Both the position numbers and the translations under genes were made by a program. The notes beneath the pieces are model-generated. The model was not told where the DNA came from. It did no database searches and saw only the letters and a list, made by a program, of their open reading frames with translations. From the NCBI GenBank assembly GCA_016719945.1, contig JADJYE010000012.1, positions 62,001 to 126,000 on the forward strand: a stretch of 64,000 bases of DNA. Reading direction: 5' to 3'. Origin of the DNA: Polyangiaceae bacterium. Lineage in GTDB: Bacteria; Myxococcota_A; Polyangia; Polyangiales; Polyangiaceae. Shown here piece after piece: positions 8,131 through 18,160 of this stretch; position 1 is the stretch's first letter; the number at the start of each line of letters is the position of its first letter.

Positions 8131-10260
8131 CTACGGGGTCGCGGGGGGCGGACGCTTGCCCTCGGCGATCGCCAGCGCGAGCTTCACGAGCTTGCGGAAC
8201 TTCGAGGGCGGCAGGGCCCCCGACTGGAAGAAGCCCTCGAGCTTGCCCTCCTTCGTGGCGTAGGTGACGACGAAGCTCGGCGTCCCCGAGATGCCCGCGG
8301 CGGCGGCCGCCTGCAGGTCCGCGTCGATCGCCGGGCCGTGTTTGCCGGCGTCGAGCGCGGACCTCAGCGCGCTCACGTCGAGGCCCTGCTTCTCGGCCGC
8401 CTTCTCGAAGCCTTCACGCGTGAAATCGGGGGTCTTCGCCAGGGTGAACAGCTCGTCGTGGAAGGCCCAGAAGCCCGCGTCGCCCTTCTGCGCGAGCGCC
8501 TCGCGGGCCGCGTGCGCGGCCACCTTGCCGAGCGCGTGCCCCTCGCCCGGGCGGTCGCGCCAGACGAACCGCACCTTGTCCGAGAAGCGCTCCTTGATGA
8601 GCGCCAGCGTCGGGGTGACCTGCTTGCAGAACGGGCACTCGAAGTCGCTGAAGATGTGGAGCTCGACCTTCGCCGCCTCTTTGCCTGCGGACGGCGCACC
8701 CTTGGGCGCCGGATCGATGAGCTTGGTCGTCGGCAGAGGGACCTCCTTGGCCGACTTCATCGTCACGTCGTAGACGGCCTCGGCCGCGGTGCCCGCTTGG
8801 ACGAGCGCCTCGGCCTTCTTGAGCTCTTCGTCGACGATCGCCTGCAGCTTGTCCATCGACTGCGCGCCGACCAGCCGGCGACCGTTGATGAAGAAGTGCG
8901 GCGTCGCCTCCGCGTCGAGGTCGTCCGCCAGATCGGCGTCCGCCTCGATGGCGCCGAGGGCGGCGCGCGCCTCGGGAGGCGGATCGAAGGTCGGGGTGGT
9001 CGGGTCTGCGTCCGTGAGCAGCGGCTTGACCTTGGCCTCGTCGAGGCCGAGCTTCGCGGCGATCGCGAGCAGGGAGGCCTCGCGGAAGGGGTCCTTTTCG
9101 CCACGCTCGAAGCTGGCCCGCTCGGCTTCGAACAGGGCGTCGTGCGCAGCCCAGAACCCAGCGTCACCCTTGTCGGCGCGGGCGAGCTCGGCGAGCAGCG
9201 ACGCTGCCGTGCCGCGCCGCAGGTAGGGCAGGGGCCTGTGCTTGAAGACCAGCCGAACCTTGTCTTTGTAGCTCGCGCCCAGCTCTCGCAGCGTCGCGTC
9301 GACCTGGCTCGAGAACCGGCACTCGAAGTTGCCGAACTCGACGATGGTGACCAGCGACGAGGCCGGGCCTCTCGCCGGGGACTTTCCGAGCGGCACCCTG
9401 TAGGCGGTCGGATCGTCCTCCTGCAGCTTGCCGCGATCTTTGGGGGCCTCCGCGGCGTCCGCGTCCGGGGGGGCGTCTGGCGCGGCGGGCCCCGCCGACG
9501 CCGCGCTGGATGGCGAAGCGGCGGCGTCCGCCAGCTTGGGTCGGTTCTTGAGCGACCGCGTGACGTAGACCTGTCCGGCGGCCGTCCCCGAGCTGGCGAG
9601 CGCCTGCGCGGCGCGCAGCTCGGCGTCGATGACGCTCTTGAACGCGTCGAGCGGCTGGTTGCCGCTGAGCAGCTGACCGTTGACGAAGGTGGCGGGCGTG
9701 CCGCGGACACCGAGCTGCCGCGCCAGCGTGAGGTCGGCGCCGACCTTGTCGGCGGCGCGCTGCTTGATCGCCTCATCCTCGAGCACGGCCGGGTCGACGC
9801 CGGCCTCGCGAGCCCACGCGGCGAAGCTCTCGGGGGTGAGGCTCGCGCTGTTCTCGAACGCTCGCGCGTGGAACCGCCAATACGCGTCCGAGCCGGCGGC
9901 GATGTACACCTTCGCCGCGGCTTCGTGCCCGACCCGCGCGTTCTTGTGCACGATGGGCGCGTGTTTGAAGACGACCCGCAGCTTCTGGGGTCCGTAGGCG
10001 ACCTTCAGCGCCTCGATCGTGGCCTCCAGGTTCTTGCAGTGCGGGCACTGGTAGTCGCTGAACAGGACGAGCGTGACCGGCGCGAAGCGCGAGCCCCAGA
10101 TCGGATCGGCGGACGTGATCGGGACCGAGGACGCGCTGTCGTCCCAGGAGGCGGGGTTCACGACCGTGCCCCGGGCGCTCGGGCCCATCGAGCCCCAGAC
10201 CGCCAAGGCTCCCGCGATGAAGGCGAGCAAGAAGCTCAGCCAGGACACGTTGCGATTCAC
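8131..10260 (-). CDS. Membrane-anchored protein with three DsbA-like thioredoxin domains
   Basis: About 709 residues from GTG 10260: VNRNVSWLSFLLAFIAGALA is a short N-terminus plus one membrane segment, placing the rest outside the cytoplasm. Three DsbA/DSBA-oxidoreductase-type domains follow. Domain 1 has CPHC (about 72-75) and cis-Pro loop GTPATFVNG; domain 2 has CRFS (about 314-317) and ATPHFFING; domain 3 has CPFC (about 542-545) and GTPSFVVT. Domain 2 has lost the second cysteine, so it may bind substrate or act by a one-Cys mechanism. An Ala/Pro/Asp linker separates domains 1 and 2. The frame is open to 10317, but the membrane segment favours GTG 10260. Role: envelope disulfide exchange (inferred). 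Confidence 0.8.
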   Translation of the reverse strand: MNRNVSWLSFLLAFIAGALAVWGSMGPSARGTVVNPASWDDSASSVPITSADPIWGSRFAPVTLVLFSDYQCPHCKNLEATIEALKVAYGPQKLRVVFKHAPIVHKNARVGHEAAAKVYIAAGSDAYWRFHARAFENSASLTPESFAAWAREAGVDPAVLEDEAIKQRAADKVGADLTLARQLGVRGTPATFVNGQLLSGNQPLDAFKSVIDAELRAAQALASSGTAAGQVYVTRSLKNRPKLADAAASPSSAASAGPAAPDAPPDADAAEAPKDRGKLQEDDPTAYRVPLGKSPARGPASSLVTIVEFGNFECRFSSQVDATLRELGASYKDKVRLVFKHRPLPYLRRGTAASLLAELARADKGDAGFWAAHDALFEAERASFERGEKDPFREASLLAIAAKLGLDEAKVKPLLTDADPTTPTFDPPPEARAALGAIEADADLADDLDAEATPHFFINGRRLVGAQSMDKLQAIVDEELKKAEALVQAGTAAEAVYDVTMKSAKEVPLPTTKLIDPAPKGAPSAGKEAAKVELHIFSDFECPFCKQVTPTLALIKERFSDKVRFVWRDRPGEGHALGKVAAHAAREALAQKGDAGFWAFHDELFTLAKTPDFTREGFEKAAEKQGLDVSALRSALDAGKHGPAIDADLQAAAAAGISGTPSFVVTYATKEGKLEGFFQSGALPPSKFRKLVKLALAIAEGKRPPPATP

Positions 10261-10333
10261 CGGGTGGTCCTCCGCGGCCGCGTATAGCCCATGAACTTGG
10301 CCCACGCTATCCCACATCCGTAGGGAGGTTGGT

Positions 10334-12757
10334 ATGGCGTGCTCTCCTCCTGCGCCCCGTGCGGGCCGTCCAGCGATGCGTTCAGCGACGCTGTCGATGT
10401 CCGACTTGCCTCGCCGCTTCGCGCGCTATGTCCTGCTCCGTCGCGTGGCGAAGGGAGGGATGGGCGAGGTGATGCTGGCCGCGACGCTCGGCCTGGAGGG
10501 CGCGGAGCGCCCGCTCATCATCAAGACCATCCGGGCGGAGCACAAGACCGACAAGAGCTTCAACGCACGCTTCCTCGACGAGGCTCGCGTTCAGGCCCAG
10601 CTCGAGCACACGGGCGTCGCACAGGTCCTCGAGGCCACCACGGACGACGAGACCCAGGAGCCGTACGTGGTCGTCGAATACGTCGACGGACGCAGCCTCG
10701 GCGATGTCCGCGCTCGAGCCCTGACCTCCGGGCAGCGGCTCGAGTGGCACGAGGCGGTCGCCATCTCCCAGCTCGCGGCCGAGGCCCTCGCGCACGTCCA
10801 CGAGCGGATGGACGCGCAGAACCGGCCCCTGTCGATCGTGCACCGGGATCTGTCGCCGCAGAACCTGATGGTGAGCTACGGAGGGGACGTCAAAATTATC
10901 GATTTCGGCACGGCGCGCGGCGAAAATCGCAGGTGTCACACGGTGAGCGGGGTGGTGTTCGCGAAGCCGGGGTACGTCGCGCCGGAGGTAGCCAACGGAA
11001 ACCCGGGGGACTACCGCGTCGACCTCTACGCGCTCGGCGTCATGCTCTGGGAGCTGTGCGCGGGGCGCCGGTTCCTGCAAGGCGAGGCGAGCGACCACAT
11101 GGCGGCGGTCTCGCGCAACGAGCGGAACCTTCCCCCGATCGCCGACGTCGCCGGAGCGCCTCGCGCGCTCGACGATATCATCGCTCGCCTCACCGCCTTC
11201 GATCGCGAGGCGCGCTACGCACGCACGAAGATCGCGGCGCGGGATCTCGCCTCGCTGCTCGGGTCATCGCCGCCATTGAGCGGCGGTGACCGAGGGGTGC
11301 GACCGCGCATCGCTGCGCTCATGAACCGCCTGTTCGAGGGGGACAGCGCCAAGAACCGGCGCGAGTTCCTGCGGCTGGTCGCCGAGGCGCGGAAGATCTT
11401 CCACCCCTCCGGCAAGACGCCTCAAGCCCCCACGCCGCGCGCGGCGCTGGCCATGAAGGAGGAGCACGAAGGCCTGGTAGCGGGGACGCGCTACCGCGTC
11501 GTGCGCGAGATCGCGCGAGGCAGCGGGACGCTGGTCGTCGAGGCCGAGCACACCGAGCTCGGCAGGCGTGTCGCGGTGAAGATGACGGACCCGGGCCAAG
11601 GTGGAGGCGCCGAGGTCGGCGCTCGCCTCGTCCGCGAGGCGAAGATCCTGTCGGCCCTGGACGTCCCTGGCGTCGTCCGCGTGCTCGATGTCGGGCGCGC
11701 GTCCGACACGCGGCCGTTCGTGGTGCTGGGGCTGTGCGACGGCGAGACGCTCGAGGCGCGCCTCGCGCGCGAGCCCGCGCTCGAGGTCGGCGAGGCGCTG
11801 GGCATCGCGGCGCGGCTGCTCGAGGTGCTCGAGCGCGTCCACGCGCGGGGCATCATCCACCGCGACGTGAAGCCGTCGAACATCCTGCTCGGGGAGGGGG
11901 GGCAGCCTTGCTTCGTCGACTTCGGGATCGCGCACGTGAAGGGCGACCTCGGCGAGGGGCTCTCGGGGCTCGACACGCCCGCGCCCAAGGGCAAGACGGT
12001 CGCTCTGTACGGGACGCCCGAGTACATGGCACCCGAGCAGGCCGCGCGGCCCGCCGAGGTCGACGCCAGGGCCGACGTCTACGCGGTGGGCGCGATGTTG
12101 TACGAGATGCTCACCGGACGGCTGCCGTTCGTCGGAAACAGCGCGGTCGCGCTGCTCGAGGCGAAGAGCCAAGGCAGCCCCGAGGCGCCCAGCGAGCGCG
12201 CGCCCACGCGCGGCATTCCGCCCATCGTCGACGCCATCTGCCTGCGAGCCTTGGCTCGCCACGCGACGCTCCGCTACGCCTCCGCGAAGGACATGCACGC
12301 GGCCCTGGTCGAGGCGATGAGCGCCCCCACGCGTCGGCGCGCGGGGCGGCGGCGAGCGGGCTTCGTGGCCCTCGGCGCGGCGATGGCCTGCGCCCTCGGT
12401 CTCGGCGGGGTCGCGGCTGCCCAGTACCCCGCCGAGGTCACGAGCGCGCTCGGCGTCGAGCTGCCCTGGGGGCCGAAGCCCACGGTCGCTGCGGCCCGGC
12501 CCGCGTCGGCGCCGGAGCCCGCCGCCGTCACGGCCGCGCCCGCCGCCCCGCAGCCCGTGGCGATCGAGGCGCCCGAGCCGCCACCGAGCCTCGACCGGGT
12601 GGCCGAGCTACCGGAGCCGCCCTTCGACGCGACGATCGGTGAGGCGCAGCCGCGCGCGGAGGTCGCCGCGAAGCCGGAGCGCAAGAAGCCGCGCCGCGCT
12701 GACACCAAGAAGAGCGAGCCGCGCAAGAAGCCCGGCAAGCGGAAGACGAAACAGTAA
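10334..12757 (+). CDS. Membrane Ser/Thr protein kinase with two tandem kinase domains
   Basis: 807 residues. Kinase 1 has a glycine loop AKGGMGEV (39-46), Lys64, catalytic HRDLSPQN (170-177) and DFG (190-192). Kinase 2 has Lys416, HRDVKPSN (509-516), DFG (529-531) and GTPEYMAPEQ. Both keep the residues needed for phosphotransfer. After kinase 2 come an Arg-rich stop-transfer, a membrane segment (about 676-697), a Pro/Ala-rich periplasmic stretch and a Lys-rich tail. Hanks-type kinases are abundant in myxobacteria, usually with one kinase domain. The start at 10334 has a strong ribosome site, AGGGAGG at 10322-10328, five bases before ATG; ATG 10397 is an alternative just before kinase 1. It is divergent from the thioredoxin protein. 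Confidence 0.88.
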   Translation: MACSPPAPRAGRPAMRSATLSMSDLPRRFARYVLLRRVAKGGMGEVMLAATLGLEGAERPLIIKTIRAEHKTDKSFNARFLDEARVQAQLEHTGVAQVLEATTDDETQEPYVVVEYVDGRSLGDVRARALTSGQRLEWHEAVAISQLAAEALAHVHERMDAQNRPLSIVHRDLSPQNLMVSYGGDVKIIDFGTARGENRRCHTVSGVVFAKPGYVAPEVANGNPGDYRVDLYALGVMLWELCAGRRFLQGEASDHMAAVSRNERNLPPIADVAGAPRALDDIIARLTAFDREARYARTKIAARDLASLLGSSPPLSGGDRGVRPRIAALMNRLFEGDSAKNRREFLRLVAEARKIFHPSGKTPQAPTPRAALAMKEEHEGLVAGTRYRVVREIARGSGTLVVEAEHTELGRRVAVKMTDPGQGGGAEVGARLVREAKILSALDVPGVVRVLDVGRASDTRPFVVLGLCDGETLEARLAREPALEVGEALGIAARLLEVLERVHARGIIHRDVKPSNILLGEGGQPCFVDFGIAHVKGDLGEGLSGLDTPAPKGKTVALYGTPEYMAPEQAARPAEVDARADVYAVGAMLYEMLTGRLPFVGNSAVALLEAKSQGSPEAPSERAPTRGIPPIVDAICLRALARHATLRYASAKDMHAALVEAMSAPTRRRAGRRRAGFVALGAAMACALGLGGVAAAQYPAEVTSALGVELPWGPKPTVAAARPASAPEPAAVTAAPAAPQPVAIEAPEPPPSLDRVAELPEPPFDATIGEAQPRAEVAAKPERKKPRRADTKKSEPRKKPGKRKTKQ

Positions 12758-12796
12758 CGGGGCGGCAGCACCGCACGAGCTCGGCGCCCCGAGCGC

Positions 12797-13721
12797 TCAG
12801 AACCCGCAGTTCTCGCGCTGGCGCTTCACCGAGCCAGCGCGACGCCTTGCGCTTGGCGATGACGTTGGCGAGGCGCTGGTACGGGTCGCCGTCACCGGCG
12901 GCGAGCACCTCGTTGAGCAGCTTCTCGTAGCCGGCCTTGTCGCCCATGTTGCAGTAGTAGCGGGTCGCCATCTGCACCTTCGGCATCAGCACCTTGTCGC
13001 CCGCGAGCGAGAGCGACTTCTCGAAGTGTCCCTTCGCCTCGTCGAGCTCCGCCATGCGCGTTCGCGCGTGGTACGAGCCGAGGATCGCGAAGCCCGTGCC
13101 GTGCATGTAGTTGGGGTCTAGCTCGACGCTGCGCTCGATCATCGCGACGCCCACGTAGATCTCGCCGATCAGCTCGGTCTTCTCGCGGCCCGCGTTGGCG
13201 CGGCTCATCCACGCGTTGCCGACCCAGAAGAGAAGCTCCCCGTCCTCGGGATCCTCGAAGGCCTTGAGGTACTCCTTCATGGTGTCGGCGTTCTTCGTGG
13301 CGGCCTTGAAGTCGGGCGCCTTCTTCTCGAGCAGCTGGAGGCCGTACCAGACCGCGCGGTCGTAGCCCGCCTCGGCGCGGCGCTTGTGGTAGTCCCAGTT
13401 GGCGCTGGTGCCCTCTTCGTCCTCGGTGCGCTCCATCTGGTCTTCGATGAAGCCGAGCGAAACGCTCGCCCACGACCGGGTGAGCATGAAGAGCGCGTCC
13501 TCGTTGTCCGGCGCGAGGTAGCGCATGCCCTCGATCTGCGCGAGGCCGGCCATCGCTGCCTTCTCCGCGACCTCGTAGTCTTGCAGCGTGTTCACTGCCG
13601 CGCTGGCCTTGCGGGTCGACGAAATCTGCCCATCGAGGATGAGCTGCTTGAGGCACCCGGTGGTCCCGAGGATCGCGAGCGCCGCGACGATGAACGGTCG
13701 GGCAGTGTATTTTCTGGGCAT
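12797..13721 (-). CDS. TRAP-transporter TatT-like TPR lipoprotein, frameshift near its 3' end
   Basis: The N-terminus MPRKYTARPFIVAALAILG ends in a lipobox LGTTGC, so this is an exported lipoprotein. It continues with helical TPR-like repeats (KRRAEAGYDRAVWYGLQLLE, GVAMIERSVELDPNYMHGTG, GHFEKSLSLAGDKVLMPKVQ) characteristic of the TatT component family of TRAP uptake systems. As written, the frame runs on into the antisense of the kinase gene. Removing one base at 12829-12831 changes the end to RWLVKRQRENCGF and a stop at 12797, a natural end, so I infer a one-base insertion. ATG 13730 is an alternative start. No TRAP permease is nearby, so its transport role is unproven. Confidence 0.75.
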
Positions 13722-13789
13722 AAAACGCATGCGTACCGAAGCTCGTGGCGTCGCGCAATGGGGCCGAGGGCTCCGAGGCCAGGTAGGCC

Positions 13790-14629
13790 TTGTGGACGGC
13801 GCCTCGGCGTGATGCCGTCCATCTCGTGGAGGCCAGCCCCGCACAGTCCACGCCCCCCTCGACGATGGTGCTCGGTCTAGCGGGCTTCGGGGGCGCGGTG
13901 GCGCTCGTCCTGGTGCTGGCGGTGGCCCGAGGTCCGTACGGGCCGACGGCACCTTCGGCCGCCGCGGAGGTCGAAGAGGAGGAGCGCTCCGGTCCGCGGG
14001 GGCGGCCGGCCGGCGCCGCCAGCGCGGCCCCACCCTCGAGCAGTGGGGCTGCCCCCCAGCCCGCGGCGTCCGCCGCGCCCGAGCTCGGGGCCAAGGAGGC
14101 GCTCGCGACCTTCAGAGACCGCTGGCGCGTGCGCGACGCGAAGGGCGCCCTCGCGGCGCTGGAGAAGCTGGCGGCGCTCGACGCAGACGCCTTGAAGGAC
14201 GGGGACGTGCAGTCCGACGTGCTCGGCCTGACCCAGCAGGTCTCGATGATGTCGAAGGAGGAGACGGAGCGCGTCTTCACCATCCTCACGCAGAAGACCG
14301 GCACGTACGGCATCGATGTGCTGCTGTTCCTGGTCACGAACAAGGGCGGCTCGGACGCCTCCAAGATCGCCGGCGTCCTGCTCGAGGACCCGAAGGTCCT
14401 CGAGCGCGGCTCGCGGGCGATGCAGGTCGCGTATCAGCTCAGGAGCGCGCCTTGCCCGAAGAAGAAGGAGTTCTTCAAGGAGGCAGCCGAGGTCGGCGAT
14501 CGCCGCGCCCTCTCCCAGCTGCAGATCTTGAGCAAGACGTATTGTGGGCGAGCGTCGACCTGCTGCTACGAGAAGGACGGCGATCTCCAAGCCGCCGAGA
14601 AGGCGATCGAGGGCCGTATCACGCGCTGA
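13790..14629 (+). CDS. Membrane-anchored protein of unknown function
   Basis: About 279 residues. One hydrophobic segment (MVLGLAGFGGAVALVLVLAV) begins near residue 26 and is followed by an acidic and Ala/Pro/Ser-rich linker, then a soluble helical domain (about 95-279). This domain has several cysteines near the end (APCPKKKEFF, KTYCGRASTCCYEKDGDLQA). I recognise no family. The arrangement (membrane anchor, low-complexity linker, helical repeat-like domain) is common in predicted envelope sensors or adaptors of myxobacteria. It is divergent from the TatT-like lipoprotein. The start is uncertain: GTG 13790 gives the longest form, while ATG 13865 begins at the membrane helix. Confidence 0.55.
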   Translation: MWTAPRRDAVHLVEASPAQSTPPSTMVLGLAGFGGAVALVLVLAVARGPYGPTAPSAAAEVEEEERSGPRGRPAGAASAAPPSSSGAAPQPAASAAPELGAKEALATFRDRWRVRDAKGALAALEKLAALDADALKDGDVQSDVLGLTQQVSMMSKEETERVFTILTQKTGTYGIDVLLFLVTNKGGSDASKIAGVLLEDPKVLERGSRAMQVAYQLRSAPCPKKKEFFKEAAEVGDRRALSQLQILSKTYCGRASTCCYEKDGDLQAAEKAIEGRITR

Positions 14630-14889
14630 TCTCCCCGGGGCTTTGCCCGCCCGAGGTCACTTCGGGGCGCCGACGTAGATCCGGGGCGGCTCGCCGAGCG
14701 GGAAGAGGCTCACGCCCATGGCCGCCCGGCGCCGGGTCGCCGAGGCGGGCCCGTCGCCCTCGGCCTCGTTGAGCCTGCGGGGCCACGCCCGCGAGCCGCG
14801 CTTCCGCGCCAAGGCGCGCAGCGCAAGCTCCCGTAGGACGCCGGGGCGTCGCGTGATCGAGGCGCGCGGGGCCGAACGGCCGCGCGGGG

Positions 14890-16273
<1,384 letters not shown>

Positions 16274-16277
<4 letters not shown>

Positions 16278-17341
16278 GATTCGGTCTTCCTTGTTTCGTT
16301 CTCGGGTTGGTCTCGACCGCGGCGAGCCGAGAGGACTCGCCAGTCGAGGTGAGCGTCGGGGCCGTCGCCCCTGAACATGGATGGCACGCGCGCCACAGCG
16401 ACGCGCTCGAGGCCAGCGCGGGTCGCGAAGCCGACGAGCTCGTCGTCGGTGAAGCCGAGCCAGAGGTCGGCTTGCGCGTCACGCAGGGCCTGGTCTTCGT
16501 GGGCGGCGTAGTCGAGCACGATCAGCGCGCCGCCGTCGGCCCCGCTCGAGGGCGCGCGGAGCAGCTTCGCGAGGTGGGTCACGGCGGCGGCGGGCTTCGG
16601 CGCGTGGTGGAGGATCCGCGACGCGAAGACGACGTCGGCGCCCAGGCGCGAGCGGTCGTGGACGGCCTTGTCGACCTCGCGGCCGTCGAGCTCCGACAGC
16701 ACGAACTCCACGTTGGCGAAGCCAGCGGCGCGGGCGCGGGCGCTCGCCGCCTTGAGCTGCGCCTCTGCGCGATCGACCGCGATCACGCGGTCGAAGATCG
16801 GCGCGAGCACGTCGAGCAGCGCGCCGTCGCCGGTGCCGGCGTCGACCGCGAGCCCGCGCGCGAAGAGCAGCGGCGCGAGCGCGGTGAGGTAGGCCCCGAG
16901 CTCGCGCGGCGTCGCCGAGCCCTGGGAGCGGGCGGAGCCTCGCGCGAAGTACTCGCGCGCCCGATCGTCGCGAGCGCTCACGATCGCCTCGACGCGCGGC
17001 GCGAGGCCTTCCTTGTCGATGAGCGTGCGACCTGCGGCCAGCGCGTCGGACACGACGGGATCGGCGGAGACGCCAGGGGCGAGCTTGAGCAAGACCCAGG
17101 TGCCGTTGCGCCGCGCCGCGACGAGCCCTGCGTCGCGCAGCGCCGCTGCGTGGCGCGAGACCTTCGGCTGGCCCTCTCCGAGCAGCTCTGCGAGCTCGCC
17201 GACCGCGAGCTCCTCCAGGTCGACGAGCGCCAGGAGGCGCACCCGCACGGGATCGGACAGCAGTCGATAGAGCTCCCACCGGGGCACCTGGCTCACCGAC
17301 GGGGCGGTGGCGAGGTCGGGGTGCTGGAGGTCGAGTTCCAT
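16274..17341 (-). CDS. ArsR-family regulator fused to a SAM-methyltransferase domain (SahR-like)
   Basis: 355 residues. An N-terminal ArsR winged helix (about 20-95, YRLLSDPVRVRLLALVDLEE, then the recognition helix around GQPKVSRHAAALRDAGLV) is joined to a class I methyltransferase fold. Motif I is VDAGTGDG (167-174); a core segment reads VVFASRILHHAPKPAAAVTH. Regulators of this fused form next to ahcY are known in proteobacteria as SahR, which senses S-adenosylhomocysteine and controls methionine-cycle genes. The methyltransferase fold would then be the SAH-binding sensor. The ahcY start overlaps its stop by four bases, which fits such a role. The start ATG 17341 lies just downstream of an inverted repeat that may be its operator. 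Confidence 0.82.
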
Positions 17342-17355
17342 CGGCTCGTCATTAA

Positions 17356-17379
17356 TTGCATAGATGCGAATGAATGCAA
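17356..17379. promoter_or_regulatory. Candidate operator upstream of the SahR-like gene
   Basis: TTGCAT at 17356-17361 and ATGCAA at 17374-17379 form a perfect six-base inverted repeat with a 12-base spacer, in an AT-rich patch that stands out in this GC-rich DNA. It sits 15 bases upstream of the regulator's ATG, the usual place for autoregulation by an ArsR protein. The assignment is by position and symmetry only. Confidence 0.45.
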
Positions 17380-17430
17380 ATAGAGATTTCGGCCCAATTG
17401 TTGGCTTTCGGCTCTTCTCGAAGGCTGCCC

Positions 17431-17475
17431 TTGACAGAGTGTATCGTGAACACCAAATGGTGTAGCGATGACACT
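17431..17475 (+). promoter_or_regulatory. Candidate -35 box and nested inverted repeat at the start of the PP2C operon
   Basis: A perfect -35 hexamer TTGACA (17431-17436) is followed by a two-level inverted repeat. The inner pair is ACACCA (17450-17455) with TGGTGT (17458-17463). The outer pair is AGTGTATCG (17438-17446) with CGAT (17466-17469) and ACACT (17471-17475), one base bulged. The ATG at 17468 is inside the outer right arm. It could be a repressor site or, in RNA, a hairpin that hides the start codon. Confidence 0.45.
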
Positions 17476-18160
17476 ATGGACGGCTTCGAGCTGCGCGGTG
17501 CTCGGCAGGGACCACGCGGTCGTCCGCCGTAACCGGCAGGACGCTGCAGACGCTCGCGCCTGCGATGGCTGGGTGTTCGGCGTCGTGTCCGATGGGTGCG
17601 GCCAAGCGGCGTCGAGCGAGCTCGGCGCGAGCTTGACGGTGGTCGCGGCCGGCGCGGCGCTCGAGTCGGCGCTCCGCGCAGGCGCGCCCTTCGATGGGCT
17701 CGGCGAACGCGTGCTCGAGGCGGTGCTCGACGCGCTCGAGGCCGTGACGCGAGTGGTCGCGCCAGCGCACATCGAGCGCGTCGTCCGCACGCACCTGCTC
17801 GCGACGCTCGTCGGCTTCGCCGCTCGCGACCGAGAGGCGTGCGTGTTCTGGGCCGGCGACGGCGGGATCCTCCTCGGTGGGGAGGTCGCGATCCTCGAGC
17901 GCGACAACCGGCCAGATTATCCGGCGTACGCGCTGCTCGGGGCGAGGCGCAGCCTCGCCGCGCGGGTGGTCGAGGCTCCGCGTGTCCTCGCGGTCGCGAC
18001 CGACGGGCTCGATCGCGAGACGCTCCTCTCCCTGTCGTCGTCGCCGCGCTCCGGCGCTGCGCTCGGCCGACGCCTCGTCGTCTCACAGCGGGCCGGGGCC
18101 CTCTCGGACGACGGCGCGATCGCGATCGCGTGGAGGGAGGCTCCGTCATGCGGATCGTGA
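17468..18160 (+). CDS. PP2C-type protein phosphatase (PphC/TerY-P type)
   Basis: 230 residues with short PP2C metal-site motifs: RNRQDA (21-26, the first conserved Arg and Asp), VSDGCGQ (40-46), VFWAGDGGILL (about 124-134) and the terminal SDDGAIAI. This matches the compact PP2C_2 group, including E. coli PphC, which removes phosphate from the kinase YegI. The next gene encodes just such a kinase and overlaps this one (its ATG is at 18148), and a VWA gene lies downstream, completing a phosphatase/kinase/VWA set. Cytoplasmic; no membrane segment. The likely target is the adjacent kinase or the VWA protein. Confidence 0.85.
   Translation: MTLWTASSCAVLGRDHAVVRRNRQDAADARACDGWVFGVVSDGCGQAASSELGASLTVVAAGAALESALRAGAPFDGLGERVLEAVLDALEAVTRVVAPAHIERVVRTHLLATLVGFAARDREACVFWAGDGGILLGGEVAILERDNRPDYPAYALLGARRSLAARVVEAPRVLAVATDGLDRETLLSLSSSPRSGAALGRRLVVSQRAGALSDDGAIAIAWREAPSCGS

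Noticed and set aside
8338..10287. 649-codon plus-strand frame opposite the thioredoxin gene
   Set aside because: Antisense of three recognisable DsbA-like domains, no motif of its own.
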